Source of the DNA: Mesaphorura yosii
Taxonomy: Eukaryota > Arthropoda > Collembola > Poduromorpha > Tullbergiidae
Assembly: GCA_009869945.1 (NCBI GenBank)
Contig: WIXG01000118.1
Span: forward strand, 124,001-188,000
Direction: 5' to 3'
DNA: 64,000 nucleotides
A model generated the notes under the pieces. The model was not told the origin of the DNA. It worked only from the letters and a program-made list of their open reading frames with translations, and ran no database searches. The position numbers and the translations under genes were made by a program. Of this stretch, positions 1-10,091 are shown in pieces; within the stretch, counting starts at the first letter, position 1; each line of letters starts with the position of its first letter.

Positions 1-1
1 C

Positions 2-586
2 TCCATGCACGGAGATCCAATGACCGCTGCCATCGGGCTCACGCTCCTCACAATGAACATGAGTGCTGCTCCATGGAATGAAGTCTGCATCACGTTCCAC
101 GAAGTTCCGACAATGCATCACGTCCCGTCACATTTGAGTCTGGCCGAGAAGGTACTGTCAATGCAAGAGATGGAGTGGGGCGGCAATACGGATCTGCAAG
201 CAGTTTTCCAGCAAATTGTGGACCTCGGCGTGAAGAACAAACTGACTCAGGCTGAGATGCCGAAAATCCTCCTCATCTTCACCGACATGGAGTTCGACAT
301 GGCTTGCGGGAACAGCGCGGAGACGAACTTCGAGTACGCCAAAGGCCAGTTCCAGAAGAATGGCTACACGATGCCCAACATTGTGTTCTGGAACCTCCGC
401 GACGCGCCTTCAAAGACGTCGACGCCTGTACGAGTGGATGAAAGGGGATCAGTGCTGCTCTCTGGTTGGTCTGGGCAGTTGTTGGCGTTCATCATGAGTC
501 AGGATCTGAATAACTGCACCCCGTGGGGCTTTGTCAGCAACTTGGTGGACAAGAAAAAGTACGACCCACTGAAGATTTACGATTAA
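2..586 (+). CDS. DUF2828 / DUF7788 domain protein, C-terminal part (gene runs off the window)
   Basis: The reading frame is open from the window edge to a TAA at 584-586, so only the last ~195 residues are present. The sequence has the typical end of the DUF2828 family, which carries a von Willebrand A-like fold. It shows a GGNTDLQAVF-like strand, the ILLIFTDMEFD segment and the later NIVFWNLRD and LLSGWSGQLL stretches. The family is common in plants, fungi and protists and only patchy in animals. Its biochemical role is not established, so I infer none. No intron is visible in this part. A possible poly(A) signal ATTAAA lies at 665-670. The family call is fairly secure and function is unknown. 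Confidence 0.8.
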   Translation, partial: SMHGDPMTAAIGLTLLTMNMSAAPWNEVCITFHEVPTMHHVPSHLSLAEKVLSMQEMEWGGNTDLQAVFQQIVDLGVKNKLTQAEMPKILLIFTDMEFDMACGNSAETNFEYAKGQFQKNGYTMPNIVFWNLRDAPSKTSTPVRVDERGSVLLSGWSGQLLAFIMSQDLNNCTPWGFVSNLVDKKKYDPLKIYD

Positions 587-1850
587 TTACAATTCTATAC
601 TCCGAGTAAATTCGAAGTTATAGTTATTAGTTATCTATGAAGCTTGTTTAATATTTAGATTTTTATTAAAGTCAAGCTGTTTTGCATTAACATCGAGAGC
701 TCGTCTTGTTCGTCATTTTTACCCATCGCGGAGGAAGTTCACTCGAAGTACTTAGTTTGCAATTTATTCATGGAAACTCCTCGCATCTCACATCGCATGC
801 GATATGCAAGCAACCGTTACATTGATTTAAATAATGACTTAATAGTGAAAAATTGCAATGAGACAAAGGCACGCCCAAATGCATAAACACGCCAAACGGC
901 CAAACTGGCAGTGTACGCTGGTTATTTGGTGTTAACGCTCTAAAAAGTTAACCCTCTTTGTTTTTGCAGCCAGCCAGCCAGAGCCAAAAATCACTTGACC
1001 GACCGGTCATGTGTAAGCATACGAACTCACCTCAGCTTCATCTTGCTTTAATGCATCTTCATTTCATGCCGTACACGAAAGGGGTAGTGTAACAACCCCC
1101 GGACAGACGCTGAACACTGAACACATGAATCATGTTGAACTCAGCAACAAGCCATGTGAGCCTGACGCATTACTCATGCCATTGTTGAATACAAAATACT
1201 CGACAGCAAGTTAGCAACACATTCAACACAAATATTTTGTCGATAGGACATTGTACCCTCTCTGCTGTAGCTTTCCTCTTGTCTTCTCTGTGTAGCACTT
1301 TTCTTATGTAATTTTTAACGTTGTGTTTGCATTAACTTGCTGTGAGACCACAAGCGAGTTGACGTTAGGCTACAGATGTAAAGATTCTTTTCCCTATTTG
1401 AATTTCCTGTGCAGCAGCAAGTGCAAGTGCTTAATAAGCAGCCACCACAGCACTGAAGTTAAGCCAAAGCCAAGTTAGCGAAACACAAATAAATTATTAT
1501 CTGCACTAAATCTGCACCTGCGTCTGCATTCAACGTTTGGCGTTTGCTCATATTTGCAAAAGTAGGTGAGCTTAATACTCACACGTACAGTCAACGCAAG
1601 TGTTTAAGATCTGATTAGGCTATTCGTGTGCAGGTGCATGACACTTGACTTTCTAATCAGCACACAAACTTGCAAACAAGATTCCTTTTCATTTTAGTGC
1701 ATTGGAATTTGGTCTTGGCATAAGATTCATTTCGTTTCCGTTTTTTGGTTTGACAGTTTCGCTACTTGGAGTTGGAGCCACTCAGGCGCTGAATTAATTA
1801 TTGGGGATTGGCACCAGAAAATAAAAGGAAGTTGTTAGCCACAGTTCACG
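587..1850. other. Intergenic stretch between the DUF2828 gene and ninjurin
   Basis: After the DUF2828 stop there is a short AT-rich 3' UTR ending near an ATTAAA at 665-670. The rest up to about 1850 has no long reading frame on either strand that resembles a protein. A GGTAAGTA donor-like site near 1853 and a GCAG just before the ninjurin start suggest a small intron in the ninjurin 5' UTR. I see nothing else. Confidence 0.5.
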
Positions 1851-1919
1851 AAGGTAAGTAACCGATCAAAGTCTAGAGCTAGTCGAATCGTAGTCGCGTC
1901 GCAGTGCAGTGTGATAGCC

Positions 1920-2549
1920 ATGCAATCCAGAGAGCACAAGCCTGCACCGCCATCCGCCACCGGCAACGTCCACTTTGAACTCTGTGATCCGTTTTACAGA
2001 TCGGGTTCTCGCTCCCGCTGCACCAAAATGACAAACAAACACGAGTTTAATGTGTACGCAAGCACAAAGACCACCGCGCAGCTGTTCCTGGACCTGGCGG
2101 CTACGACCTCACATGCAATGACGCTGTACATCATCCTGAACCTGGAACGAAGGGACATGATCTGGTCCATCCTCTTCTACAGCTTAATTGTGACCATAGG
2201 ATTTCAGGTATGTCTTTAGTGAAGCCGAAGCTAGCGTGAAGGCAGAACGAATGTATGAACCAAGCTAAAAATGACATCTTCTGTACACGCACAGGCTGTC
2301 CTCGCTGTCGGCCTCTTCACACTCCGACTCCTCAGCCTAAAAAACGGCTCAAGCTCAATTCCTCGAGTATACAAAGTTCTAAACGACATTTTCTTCTGGG
2401 GTTGTTTGCTGGTAGCGGCTCTCGAAGTGGGAGTCGCCGCAATTGAGAAGTTTGGGCTAGGGCACTCGTACGTGGACCATCCAGCCTCGAATGGGTCGCT
2501 AAGCAGTGCCGAACGCGTGCAATCTTTGGAGGAAGATCTGTTCAAGTGA
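1920..2549 (+). CDS. Ninjurin-family membrane protein
   Basis: Two exons, 1920-2207 and 2295-2549, join in phase through a GT-AG intron of 87 bases to give about 180 residues. The middle of the protein matches the ninjurin domain. It begins with NVYASTKTTAQLFLDLA, followed by two hydrophobic segments (about residues 75-105 and 130-155), with the LNDIFFWG stretch between them like the LNNLATG of vertebrate NINJ1. Ninjurins are small plasma-membrane proteins with two transmembrane helices. They act in cell adhesion, and NINJ1 oligomers rupture the membrane during lytic cell death. The first ATG in good context was chosen; an earlier GTG lies in frame. The long 3' UTR may end at AATAAA 3111-3116. 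The N- and C-terminal tails are polar and not conserved. Confidence 0.8.
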
Positions 2550-3279
2550 TTCGGAATCTGATGCATTTCACACGCCCATATCATATCAACTCTCTCCGAA
2601 TAATCTGAATTTAAGACAAGGATCTGAACCGAATCTGACTTGCTAATGCAGAATGCAATAGCACTAATACCAAATACAATTTCTATGTATGCGTATGCCT
2701 GGAATGGAACTAATGGACTATAGTACAAGTACAATGTACAAGATGTAAAGTAAAGCAATCAAAGTGTGCTTGGAGTGTTAATGTTGACAGTTTACAATAA
2801 TTATAATTGTGCATAATTTAACTTGTTTCTCACGTATGCGCCACCGAGGTGTGCAATTCCTATAATTCATATCATCCTTTTTTAATACGTTTTGAAGCTA
2901 ACGCGTGTTTGTTGTTTTGTTGTTGGTTTAACTTTTGAGTTTGAGGATGTTTCCCAATACGCCGCCTGTGCCGCATCAACAACTGTCTGGTGTAGGCGTA
3001 TAAGACGACAAAGTTTGTAATGTAAAGAGATTGATTACACGTAGAAATTTCAAGTTGAAAGCTTGAACTTCGTACTTTTGTACATTTTTCATAACAGTAT
3101 TTATACACTGAATAAACAAATGGTTTTGATTAGATTGCGGATTGAATTACTCGCCCGCACAGTGCACACATTCCGTATTGTCAAATAGTTGTAAAGCATT
3201 TAATTCCATACCCAAAATACCAAAACAGTGACAAGTAATAACAAAAGTTAAGAGAGCACAAAATTAAAGCTTCATTTTC

Positions 3280-3807
3280 CTATACCCGGCCTGTGGCTGC
3301 TGCAGCCGCCGCCCAAATGGAAACAATGGCCGCAATCAGAGCCGTTTCCTTCCGTAGGAGCAGTGCGTCGGCCCCAGCTCGATGGCACGCTGTTTTGTAC
3401 TCGTTACTCACGTAGCGGTCCCTGCACTTGCAGAAACCTGTGATCTCATCGCACTCGGCGCCTTCCACGCAGGCAATCGTGAATGCAGGACTCGCCTTGC
3501 ACGGATGCCCCACGTTGGCCACGCAGCGGTCATAATAGTCGGAGTACTCGGAGTCCGTGACGAAGCATGTACACTTGGCCACGTACGGGTTGCAGTAGAG
3601 ACCGATGGTCACGTCGCACTTGTACGGGTCGTACTCCAGGTAGTGGGAAGATGACGGGAAACGGGCAGAGTCACAGTAGTCGTCAAAGTTCAGTGGAAGA
3701 GAGCGGTGGGGGAAGACGAGGACAACGAGGAGAATCGGCAGGATGAGAAGTGTATGGAAATGGCCACCTCCAAAGACGTGGCGATGGCGTGTCGTTTGTG
3801 GTGTCAT
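3280..3807 (-). CDS. Small secreted cysteine-rich protein, possibly GPI-anchored
   Basis: Not recognised as a named family. The 175-residue protein starts at the ATG at 3807. It has a basic N-terminus and a strong hydrophobic stretch (LLILPILLVVLVF) that looks like a signal peptide or anchor. The mature part holds 12 cysteines in two similar units, each with a C-x6-C-x-C core (CNPYVAKCTC and CDEITGFCKC) followed by a further C about 11-12 residues on. This resembles EB or EGF-like modules of invertebrate secreted proteins. The C-terminus is hydrophobic and alanine-rich after a short spacer, as in GPI-anchored precursors. A 5' non-coding exon is suggested by an acceptor at 3846 and a donor at 4087, giving a 242-base intron. 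The function is unknown. Confidence 0.65.
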   Translation of the reverse strand: MTPQTTRHRHVFGGGHFHTLLILPILLVVLVFPHRSLPLNFDDYCDSARFPSSSHYLEYDPYKCDVTIGLYCNPYVAKCTCFVTDSEYSDYYDRCVANVGHPCKASPAFTIACVEGAECDEITGFCKCRDRYVSNEYKTACHRAGADALLLRKETALIAAIVSIWAAAAAATGRV

Positions 3808-4199
3808 TGTCACGGGTGACGGAGTGAGATTGGCTGAGCTTGTGTCTAAATAAAAATAGGAAGCAATTATAAATAGATCCAAGCTCCAGTACGTGCATTG
3901 TGCAAAAGCAAAATCCGTGTTCGTGGAAAAAGGGATTTGCGGATTAGATTCAATCACACTAGAATTCAGTTTCCGGGTGCGTGCTCCTGCTTGTGGCAGC
4001 ACATGACAAGTTTGGAATTTCGAGTGGCTAGTATCTATTGCAACCCACATCATGGAACAAGAAATAGAAATGGGGGCACGAACTCACCTGTGAAAATGAA
4101 ATCTTCGATAATTACATATCTCCAGTCTTCAGTTCCAGAGACTCCAGCTCCAGCTCAAATCAAGGCACAGTAATTCGACTCCACTTCGACCGAATCTCG

Positions 4200-5051
4200 T
4201 GTGTGATATTTTTAGAAACAGGTTAACTTTACTTTACTCCTGTTGCACCTGCACCACAATAATTAATTAGGATTAAGACACGAACTCAAAGTCAAACCAC
4301 GAAACGCGCGGCCACAACTAGAAGGTAAAAGGTAAAGGCTGTAATGCGTATGTACAGTCACAGTCGAGTCCGTGTATTGTTAAGTTTTGCGTGCTGAAAG
4401 CAAGAGTTACCACAACAAAAGGTGTCTTCCTAACTTGCTATGCGTATAGTCAATCGTATGCGTGTTCTCTTACTTGTCTGATTACCACACCCGCACCCGC
4501 ACGGACTAAAACAACCGTCGCAGTTCACCTGCGAGTCAGGTGGTTATTATTTCTCATTTTGCATTGTCGGCACTCCATTGTCATAAAACGGCAACGTCGA
4601 AAGGTGGGAATCCGCACTCATTGGTGTTTGCTGATTAACAGGTGCAAAATTCTGTTCCAGATGAATGCGCACGCAGAAACGTGGAATGTTTGCCTGGATC
4701 CCGGAACGCTATAAAACAGATTCGAAGCTAATTCACAGTCAATCATTTAAACTAACTGCTCACGAACCAAAGTCAGGAATTCCAAATAGTGAAATTAAAT
4801 TTCTTGAGAAATGTTCAGTTATATCTTAAGTTTGCAAACGTTGTCGATAAATATGCGAATTTGCGAATGGTATTCCGGATTACGTCATGTGGGGCTTCGA
4901 CACTCCGACCCGCATACCTGTCTCACTTAATTCGAGTAAAAAATCTGCATTTTGCAATTAGCACGCACACGCCAGGTATTTTTCAAACTGTTGGGTCGGA
5001 CTCGGACAACCTTTTAGAGTTGAATACAAATTAAATGAATGAATTTGTGGT
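4200..5051. other. Upstream region of the first laccase
   Basis: No convincing protein is seen here. One item stands out: the 11-mer TATAAAACAGA at 4710-4720 is repeated exactly at the probable laccase promoter at 5052-5062. It may be an alternative upstream promoter, a remnant of a duplicated one, or chance. Confidence 0.4.
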
Positions 5052-5058
5052 TATAAAA
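5052..5058 (+). promoter_or_regulatory. TATA box of the first laccase gene
   Basis: TATAAAA lies 42 bases before the ATG at 5100, so transcription should start near 5080 and leave a 5' UTR of only about 20 bases. No other start signal lies between. Assigned from sequence and spacing only. Confidence 0.65.
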
Positions 5059-5099
5059 CAGACTGGCCACAGTGCCACACGTTTCATTTCATTTTCACC

Positions 5100-7305
5100 A
5101 TGAAGGCCAACTTTAGCATGAGATCTGTAGTCCCGCTTCTCATCTTGCTGACTGTCAACGCTGCAACTGGGCAAGGGGTTGTCTCCTACGAGTTTACGGT
5201 CAGATACTTCAACGGTGCCCCCGACGGAGTTCAGAAACGGATCCTCGGGGTCAACAATCAATTCCCTGGGCCCACTATCCGAGCGAAGATCGGCGACACA
5301 CTCGTGGTCAAGGTCAAGAACTTGATACAGACACGCGAGAACACTTCGGTACACTGGCACGGCATTGAGCAAGTGCTGACGCCTTTTGAAGATGGACCCG
5401 AGATGGTCACGCAATGCCCCATCGTCTATGGCGCAACGCAAGTCTACTCTTTCAAGCTGCAGCAGTCCGGCACGTACTGGTGGCACTCTCACCACGCCTG
5501 GCAGTATACCGAAGGCTACTGGGGTGCACTCATCGTCGACAACGACCCAGAAGTGCACCGAGCCTCGTACGATGGAGAAATTGTCATCACAATTAGTGAC
5601 TGGTACCACAGGCCAGGGAAAGAGCTGACGGACTGGTATCTTTCGCCAGCAAGTCAGGGCAATGAGCCCATTCCGGACTCGGTGTTGCTCAACGGGCGCG
5701 GAAGTTACCACTGCGCCACCGCCATTGCGGAGGGTTTCAACTGCAGCACGTATAATCAAGCCAGTCGCCGACCACTTGTTTTCACGGTCAATCGTTCCAA
5801 GACGTACCGCATCCGCGTAATAAACACCTCTGCAACGACTCCATTCTTCTTTTCCATCGACGGCCACAAGCTGGAAACGATTGAAGTGGATGGAGTCGAC
5901 ACAGTGCGTGTGGGGCCTGTCGATAACGTCCGGCTTTCCGCTGCCATGCGTTATTCCCTTCTCGTCAAGATGAACGCACCCATTTCCAGAAATGATGGTG
6001 GCTTTTGGATTCGTGCCAAGGCCTTAACCACTGTGTTTCAGACACCGCCCAACATCAATCAAAATTACCCGGACCATTTTGAACCTGAAGTCAAAGCAAT
6101 CTTGAGGTATCGGAAGTTGGTGTCGCTGAGTGCTGCCTCCACTTCTGCGTCTAATTCGGGTTCAGATTCCGACGATCGCTCAAAGAAACCGCTTTCAGAT
6201 AACGTAAATATAGCGATGATCGGCTTGCCTCCGCCTCCATCACCTCTTCCACTGCCAGATGGCACGCAAGGTCGGCCAGAAACGCACGGAATCGACTGGG
6301 GCAACTTGAGCGAAGTCTTGCAATTGGTACAAGCCATTAACGAGGATCTTTTAAACGCGTCGAACGTGCATCCAAGTAAAAGAAGCGGGCTTGAGTCAAT
6401 TGACATTGCCGAGAGTTCGAATTCTAATTCTGGGCTTGGATTACGACTTGATATCACGGAAGCAGAATCAGACACTTCTTTCACTTCATCACAAGGAGCC
6501 GGCACCGGCATTCTGCAGGCGGCGCAGGCAGTGCCTTCCTTACTTGTGCCTGCTTGGGTCCCAATCGGCCAAACTCCTCTTCCCACGACTCAACCGGTGC
6601 CAGACGCAATGGCCGTGACCCTCAACCCAAATCTTTGCCGGCCATACCCGGGCAATAAATTAGCTCCAGCGTCGTACGATCAGCAGGTCGTCATTAGTGT
6701 GGATTTTGTCGTTGACCCGGACGGAGTCAAACGCGGGAAAATGAATGGAGTGTCGTACCAAATCGGGACGAAGCCCGTCATCTTTCAAATGCTGCAAAAT
6801 GAACCGATTCTGGCGTTTGTTAACCCGATTCCAATTACGTTAGGAAAGGTAAAGTGAAAATCTGCTTTGGCTGCTTTCATTGATTTTCGATCGTTTCCAT
6901 TAGAATGTGCCTTTGCGCGTGTTTCGCTGTTTGCAGGTGATTCAGCTTGTAATTAACAACCGCAGTCCCGGAGGGCATCCGTTTCACCTTCACGGGCACA
7001 CTTTCTGGGTGGTTGGAAATGGCGCCGATGGAGACTACGAGTATAATTCAACTCGGCATGCGGGCAAGCTGCGAACGGACGGCGTGAGGCGAGACACGAC
7101 CAGCATCTCTCCTCGCTCCTGGACTGTCATCCGATTCATCGCGGATAACCCGGGCTCCTGGTTGTTCCACTGCCACATCAACTGGCACCTCCAGTCCGGC
7201 CTCGGCGCCGTGTTCATCGAAGGCGAGGCTATCTCAAGGGCTATTTATCAGGTGCCGAGGGCGTCTGCGAATGTGTGCCGAGCTGCTCGTATCCAAATAT
7301 CATGA
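5100..7305 (+). CDS. Multicopper oxidase (laccase-like), first of a tandem pair
   Basis: Exons 5100-6848 and 6937-7305 give 705 residues. A signal peptide (about residues 1-25) is followed at once by the first cupredoxin domain, without the long cysteine-rich N-terminal region of insect laccases. All four copper motifs are present: HWHG (~residue 85), WWHSHH (~127), HPFHLHGH (~596) and HCHINWHLQSGL (~660). The last supplies the type 1 cysteine and puts leucine, not methionine, at the axial position. Such enzymes oxidise phenols or metal ions and reduce oxygen to water outside the cell. A serine- and proline-rich insertion of about 150 residues (~345-500) separates the second and third domains. 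The single intron sits just before VIQLVINNRS, the same place as in the neighbour at 7709. Overall the sequence looks closer to fungal or plant type enzymes than to insect Lac2; this was judged by eye. Confidence 0.9.
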
Positions 7306-7311
7306 AATAAA
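7306..7311 (+). terminator. Poly(A) signal abutting the laccase stop codon
   Basis: AATAAA begins at the base right after the TGA stop (7303-7305). If it is used, the 3' UTR is only some 20 bases long. No second AATAAA follows closely. Confidence 0.6.
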
Positions 7312-7708
7312 AGAAGAACCTATCACACCTTTCCTGATTATCCTGATAAGCTTAGTTTGTGTGACGAGTTTTGTTCGATATGTGAATCATTCAACCGGCG
7401 TGAGCTTCGAATGCTTATACTCCCCGAGCATAAGCATTCACTCATAAAAATAGTCTGCTTCGGTATTTTTTATTTAGATCAACTCGACCCTTCTCCTCAG
7501 CTGGCCAATTCATCCAACAATGAGATTAAAATATCTCGTAATCAATCCAATAATAGCAATAAGTCCTCTGGTGAATTTCCACATTTTCTGGTTGATTCAT
7601 TGCAAGAAGAGAAAGGGGAGGTTTAACGAACCTTTTCGACTTGTGCTGACTATGGACGCATTTCGAAGCAGGAGATCAGTCTTCAAGTCTTTTCCTTTAG
7701 CCGCCACC

Positions 7709-9766
7709 ATGAATGTCAAATTCAGCAGCGTGCCTCAGTCTCTTTTCGTTACCGTGTTCTCCCTGCTAAGCATTCACTTCACTGGGCAGGGACGCATGCT
7801 CTCCGCCTCCGCATGCGTAGTGTCCTACGACTTCAAGGTGAGATACTTCCCTGGCTCTCCGGACGGCGTTCACAAATGGATTCTCGGCGTCAACGACCAA
7901 TTCCCCGGGCCCACCATTCGGGCCAAAATTGGAGACACTGTTGTCGTCACGGTCAGGAACCTGATTCAGACGCGGGACAACACTACGATGCACTGGCACG
8001 GCATTGAGCAGTTCCTCACACCTTTCCAAGACGGACCGGAGATGGTCACACAGTGCCCCATCGTCTACGGCACTTCGCAAGCCTACACTTTCCAGCTATG
8101 GCAGTCCGGCACCTATTGGTGGCACGCTCACCACTCTTGGCAATATACTCAGGGCGTCTGGGGCGCTTTCATCGTTGACAACGACCCTGAAGTCTATGCG
8201 ACGTCGTACGACGGAGAATTCGTGGTCACGCTCACTGACTGGTACCACCTGCCAGGGCAAGTGCTGTTGAGATGGTATCTCTCGCCTGAAAGCCAGGGCA
8301 AGGAGCCCATTCCGGACTCGGTGTTGCTCAACGGACGCGGAAGTTACCCGTGTGACACTGCCATTCAGGCCGGTTTCAACTGCAGCACGTCGAACCAAGC
8401 CAATGTCAGCCCGATCGTGTTTTCAGTCGATCAATACAAGACTTACCGATTCAGAGTCATCAACACTTCAGCAATGACTTTGTTCGACTTTTCTATCGAT
8501 GATCACAAGCTGGAGACGATTGAGGTGGATGGAGTCGACACCGTTCGAGTCGGCCCAGTTGACATAGCCATGCTTCAACCGGCAATGCGCTACTCCTTCC
8601 TAGTCACGATGAGCGCCACAGTGTCGGCAGATAACACCGGCTTCTGGATTCGTGGAACGGCCCGCACAGCCGGTTTTCGTACACCCAACATCAATGTATA
8701 CTATCCCGACGCGTTCGACCCAAATCTCAAGGCTATTTTGAACTATCGACTGCCGGTCTCAGTAGGCGCTGGTGCAACAAATATCGAGCTGAGTATCACT
8801 TTTCCAGTTCAACCACCATCAGGTATACAAGGCCGACCAGCAGCACACGGAATCAACTGGAAGGGCTGGACCGAAGCCTTGCAATCGATACTCGCCAACA
8901 ATAAGAATTTAAATGAGTCCAGGGTCAGAGCCAGCACAGAGGCTGCTTCATATCGCTCCATCACGAATTCTGGACCTCTGGACGTACAGGCACGAGCAAC
9001 ACGGATTCTTCAGACTCAATCTCCATCTGCCAATACTCAACTTCTTAATGACCAGATTCCTTTTCCAACAACTGAACCGGTACCGGCTGCTAGCGCTGTG
9101 ACGCTCGACCCAAACCTTTGCCGGCCGTATCCCGGAGACGAATTGGCACCAGCCTCGTATGACGAAATGGTTGTCATCGATGTGAGCACTGCTCTTGACC
9201 TTGACGGAGTTACGCGTTGGAAAATGAACGGAGTGACATACCAAATCGGGACTAAGCCCGTCATCTTCGAAATCCTGCAAGGCGAGCCGATTCCAGTGTA
9301 TGTGAACCCGATTTGGATCACACTTGGAAAGGTTAGTAGGCTAGTAAGTCACCTGTTACTACGAATTGCTTGAATTACTTGAAGTACTGATTGACAGGTG
9401 ATTCAGCTCGTGATTAATAACCGAAGTCGCGGAGGGCATCCATTCCACCTGCACGGCCACACTTTCTGGGTGATGGGCAATGGTGCCGTGAACGCCAGCG
9501 ACTACGATCCAATGCAGGATGAAAACAGTCTGCGTAGGAACGGAGTGAGGCGAGACACGACCGGCATAGCGCCTAGCTCTTGGACCGTTCTCAGATTCGT
9601 CGCGGACAATCCCGGTCCCTGGCTGTTCCACTGCCACATCAACTGGCACCTTCAGAACGGCCTCGGTGCGGTGTTCATCGAAGGCGAAGAAACGATCAGA
9701 GCGATTTATTCAGTGCCGCGGGAGTCGGCGAAAGTTTGCCAAGCTGCGGGAATTCAAATTTCTTAA
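7709..9766 (+). CDS. Multicopper oxidase (laccase-like), second of a tandem pair
   Basis: Exons 7709-9331 and 9398-9766 give 663 residues. The ATG at 7709 was chosen because it sits in a perfect GCCGCCACCATG context and is followed by a signal peptide. In-frame ATGs upstream would bury that peptide. The copper motifs are complete: HWHG, WWHAHH, HPFHLHGH and HCHINWHLQNGL, again with an axial leucine. The protein is closely similar to its upstream neighbour over the three cupredoxin domains, and the intron is in the identical position. The two are therefore a recent tandem duplication. The linker before domain three is shorter and quite different, except for a conserved island (GRPAAHGINW). A likely poly(A) signal AATAAA lies at 9958-9963. 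The substrate is unknown; cuticle tanning, diet detoxification and iron oxidation are all possible. Confidence 0.9.
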
Positions 9767-9957
9767 GCAGTGTGGGTTTTCAGCAAACTAACTTTATTTG
9801 CATATTCTTCCAAACTAAAACGGTTTGATTCTAATTATTAGCTGTAAGTTGTTGAATGTCGAACATTTTAATTTCGTGTAGAGTGGAACTTTAATACAAG
9901 CTGTTAAGCTTGTACTTCAGGATAAAATGCCGTTGAAATTCTTGGATAATTGCTCAC

Positions 9958-9963
9958 AATAAA
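9958..9963 (+). terminator. Poly(A) signal of the second laccase
   Basis: AATAAA lies about 190 bases after the stop. The opposite-strand AATAAA for the converging hydroxyacid oxidase gene is at 10004-9999, so the two 3' UTRs end almost back to back. Confidence 0.5.
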
Positions 9964-10091
9964 CAAATTAACAAGCAGGTGGATAAACTTGAGCTGCATT
10001 TATTCATTATACTTGACGTGATACTTTAATTTGCTACTTAATTTCACGACTATGAAGCCATTGAATTCTACACATGATTGTGTAACAGTGT

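Noticed and set aside
3382-3654. A 90-codon frame opposite the cysteine-rich gene
   Set aside because: An antisense shadow caused by the codon bias of the real gene.
4789-5034. Frame of 81 codons just upstream of the first laccase
   Set aside because: It starts with GTG, has no good start context and matches nothing. It overlaps the expected laccase promoter region.
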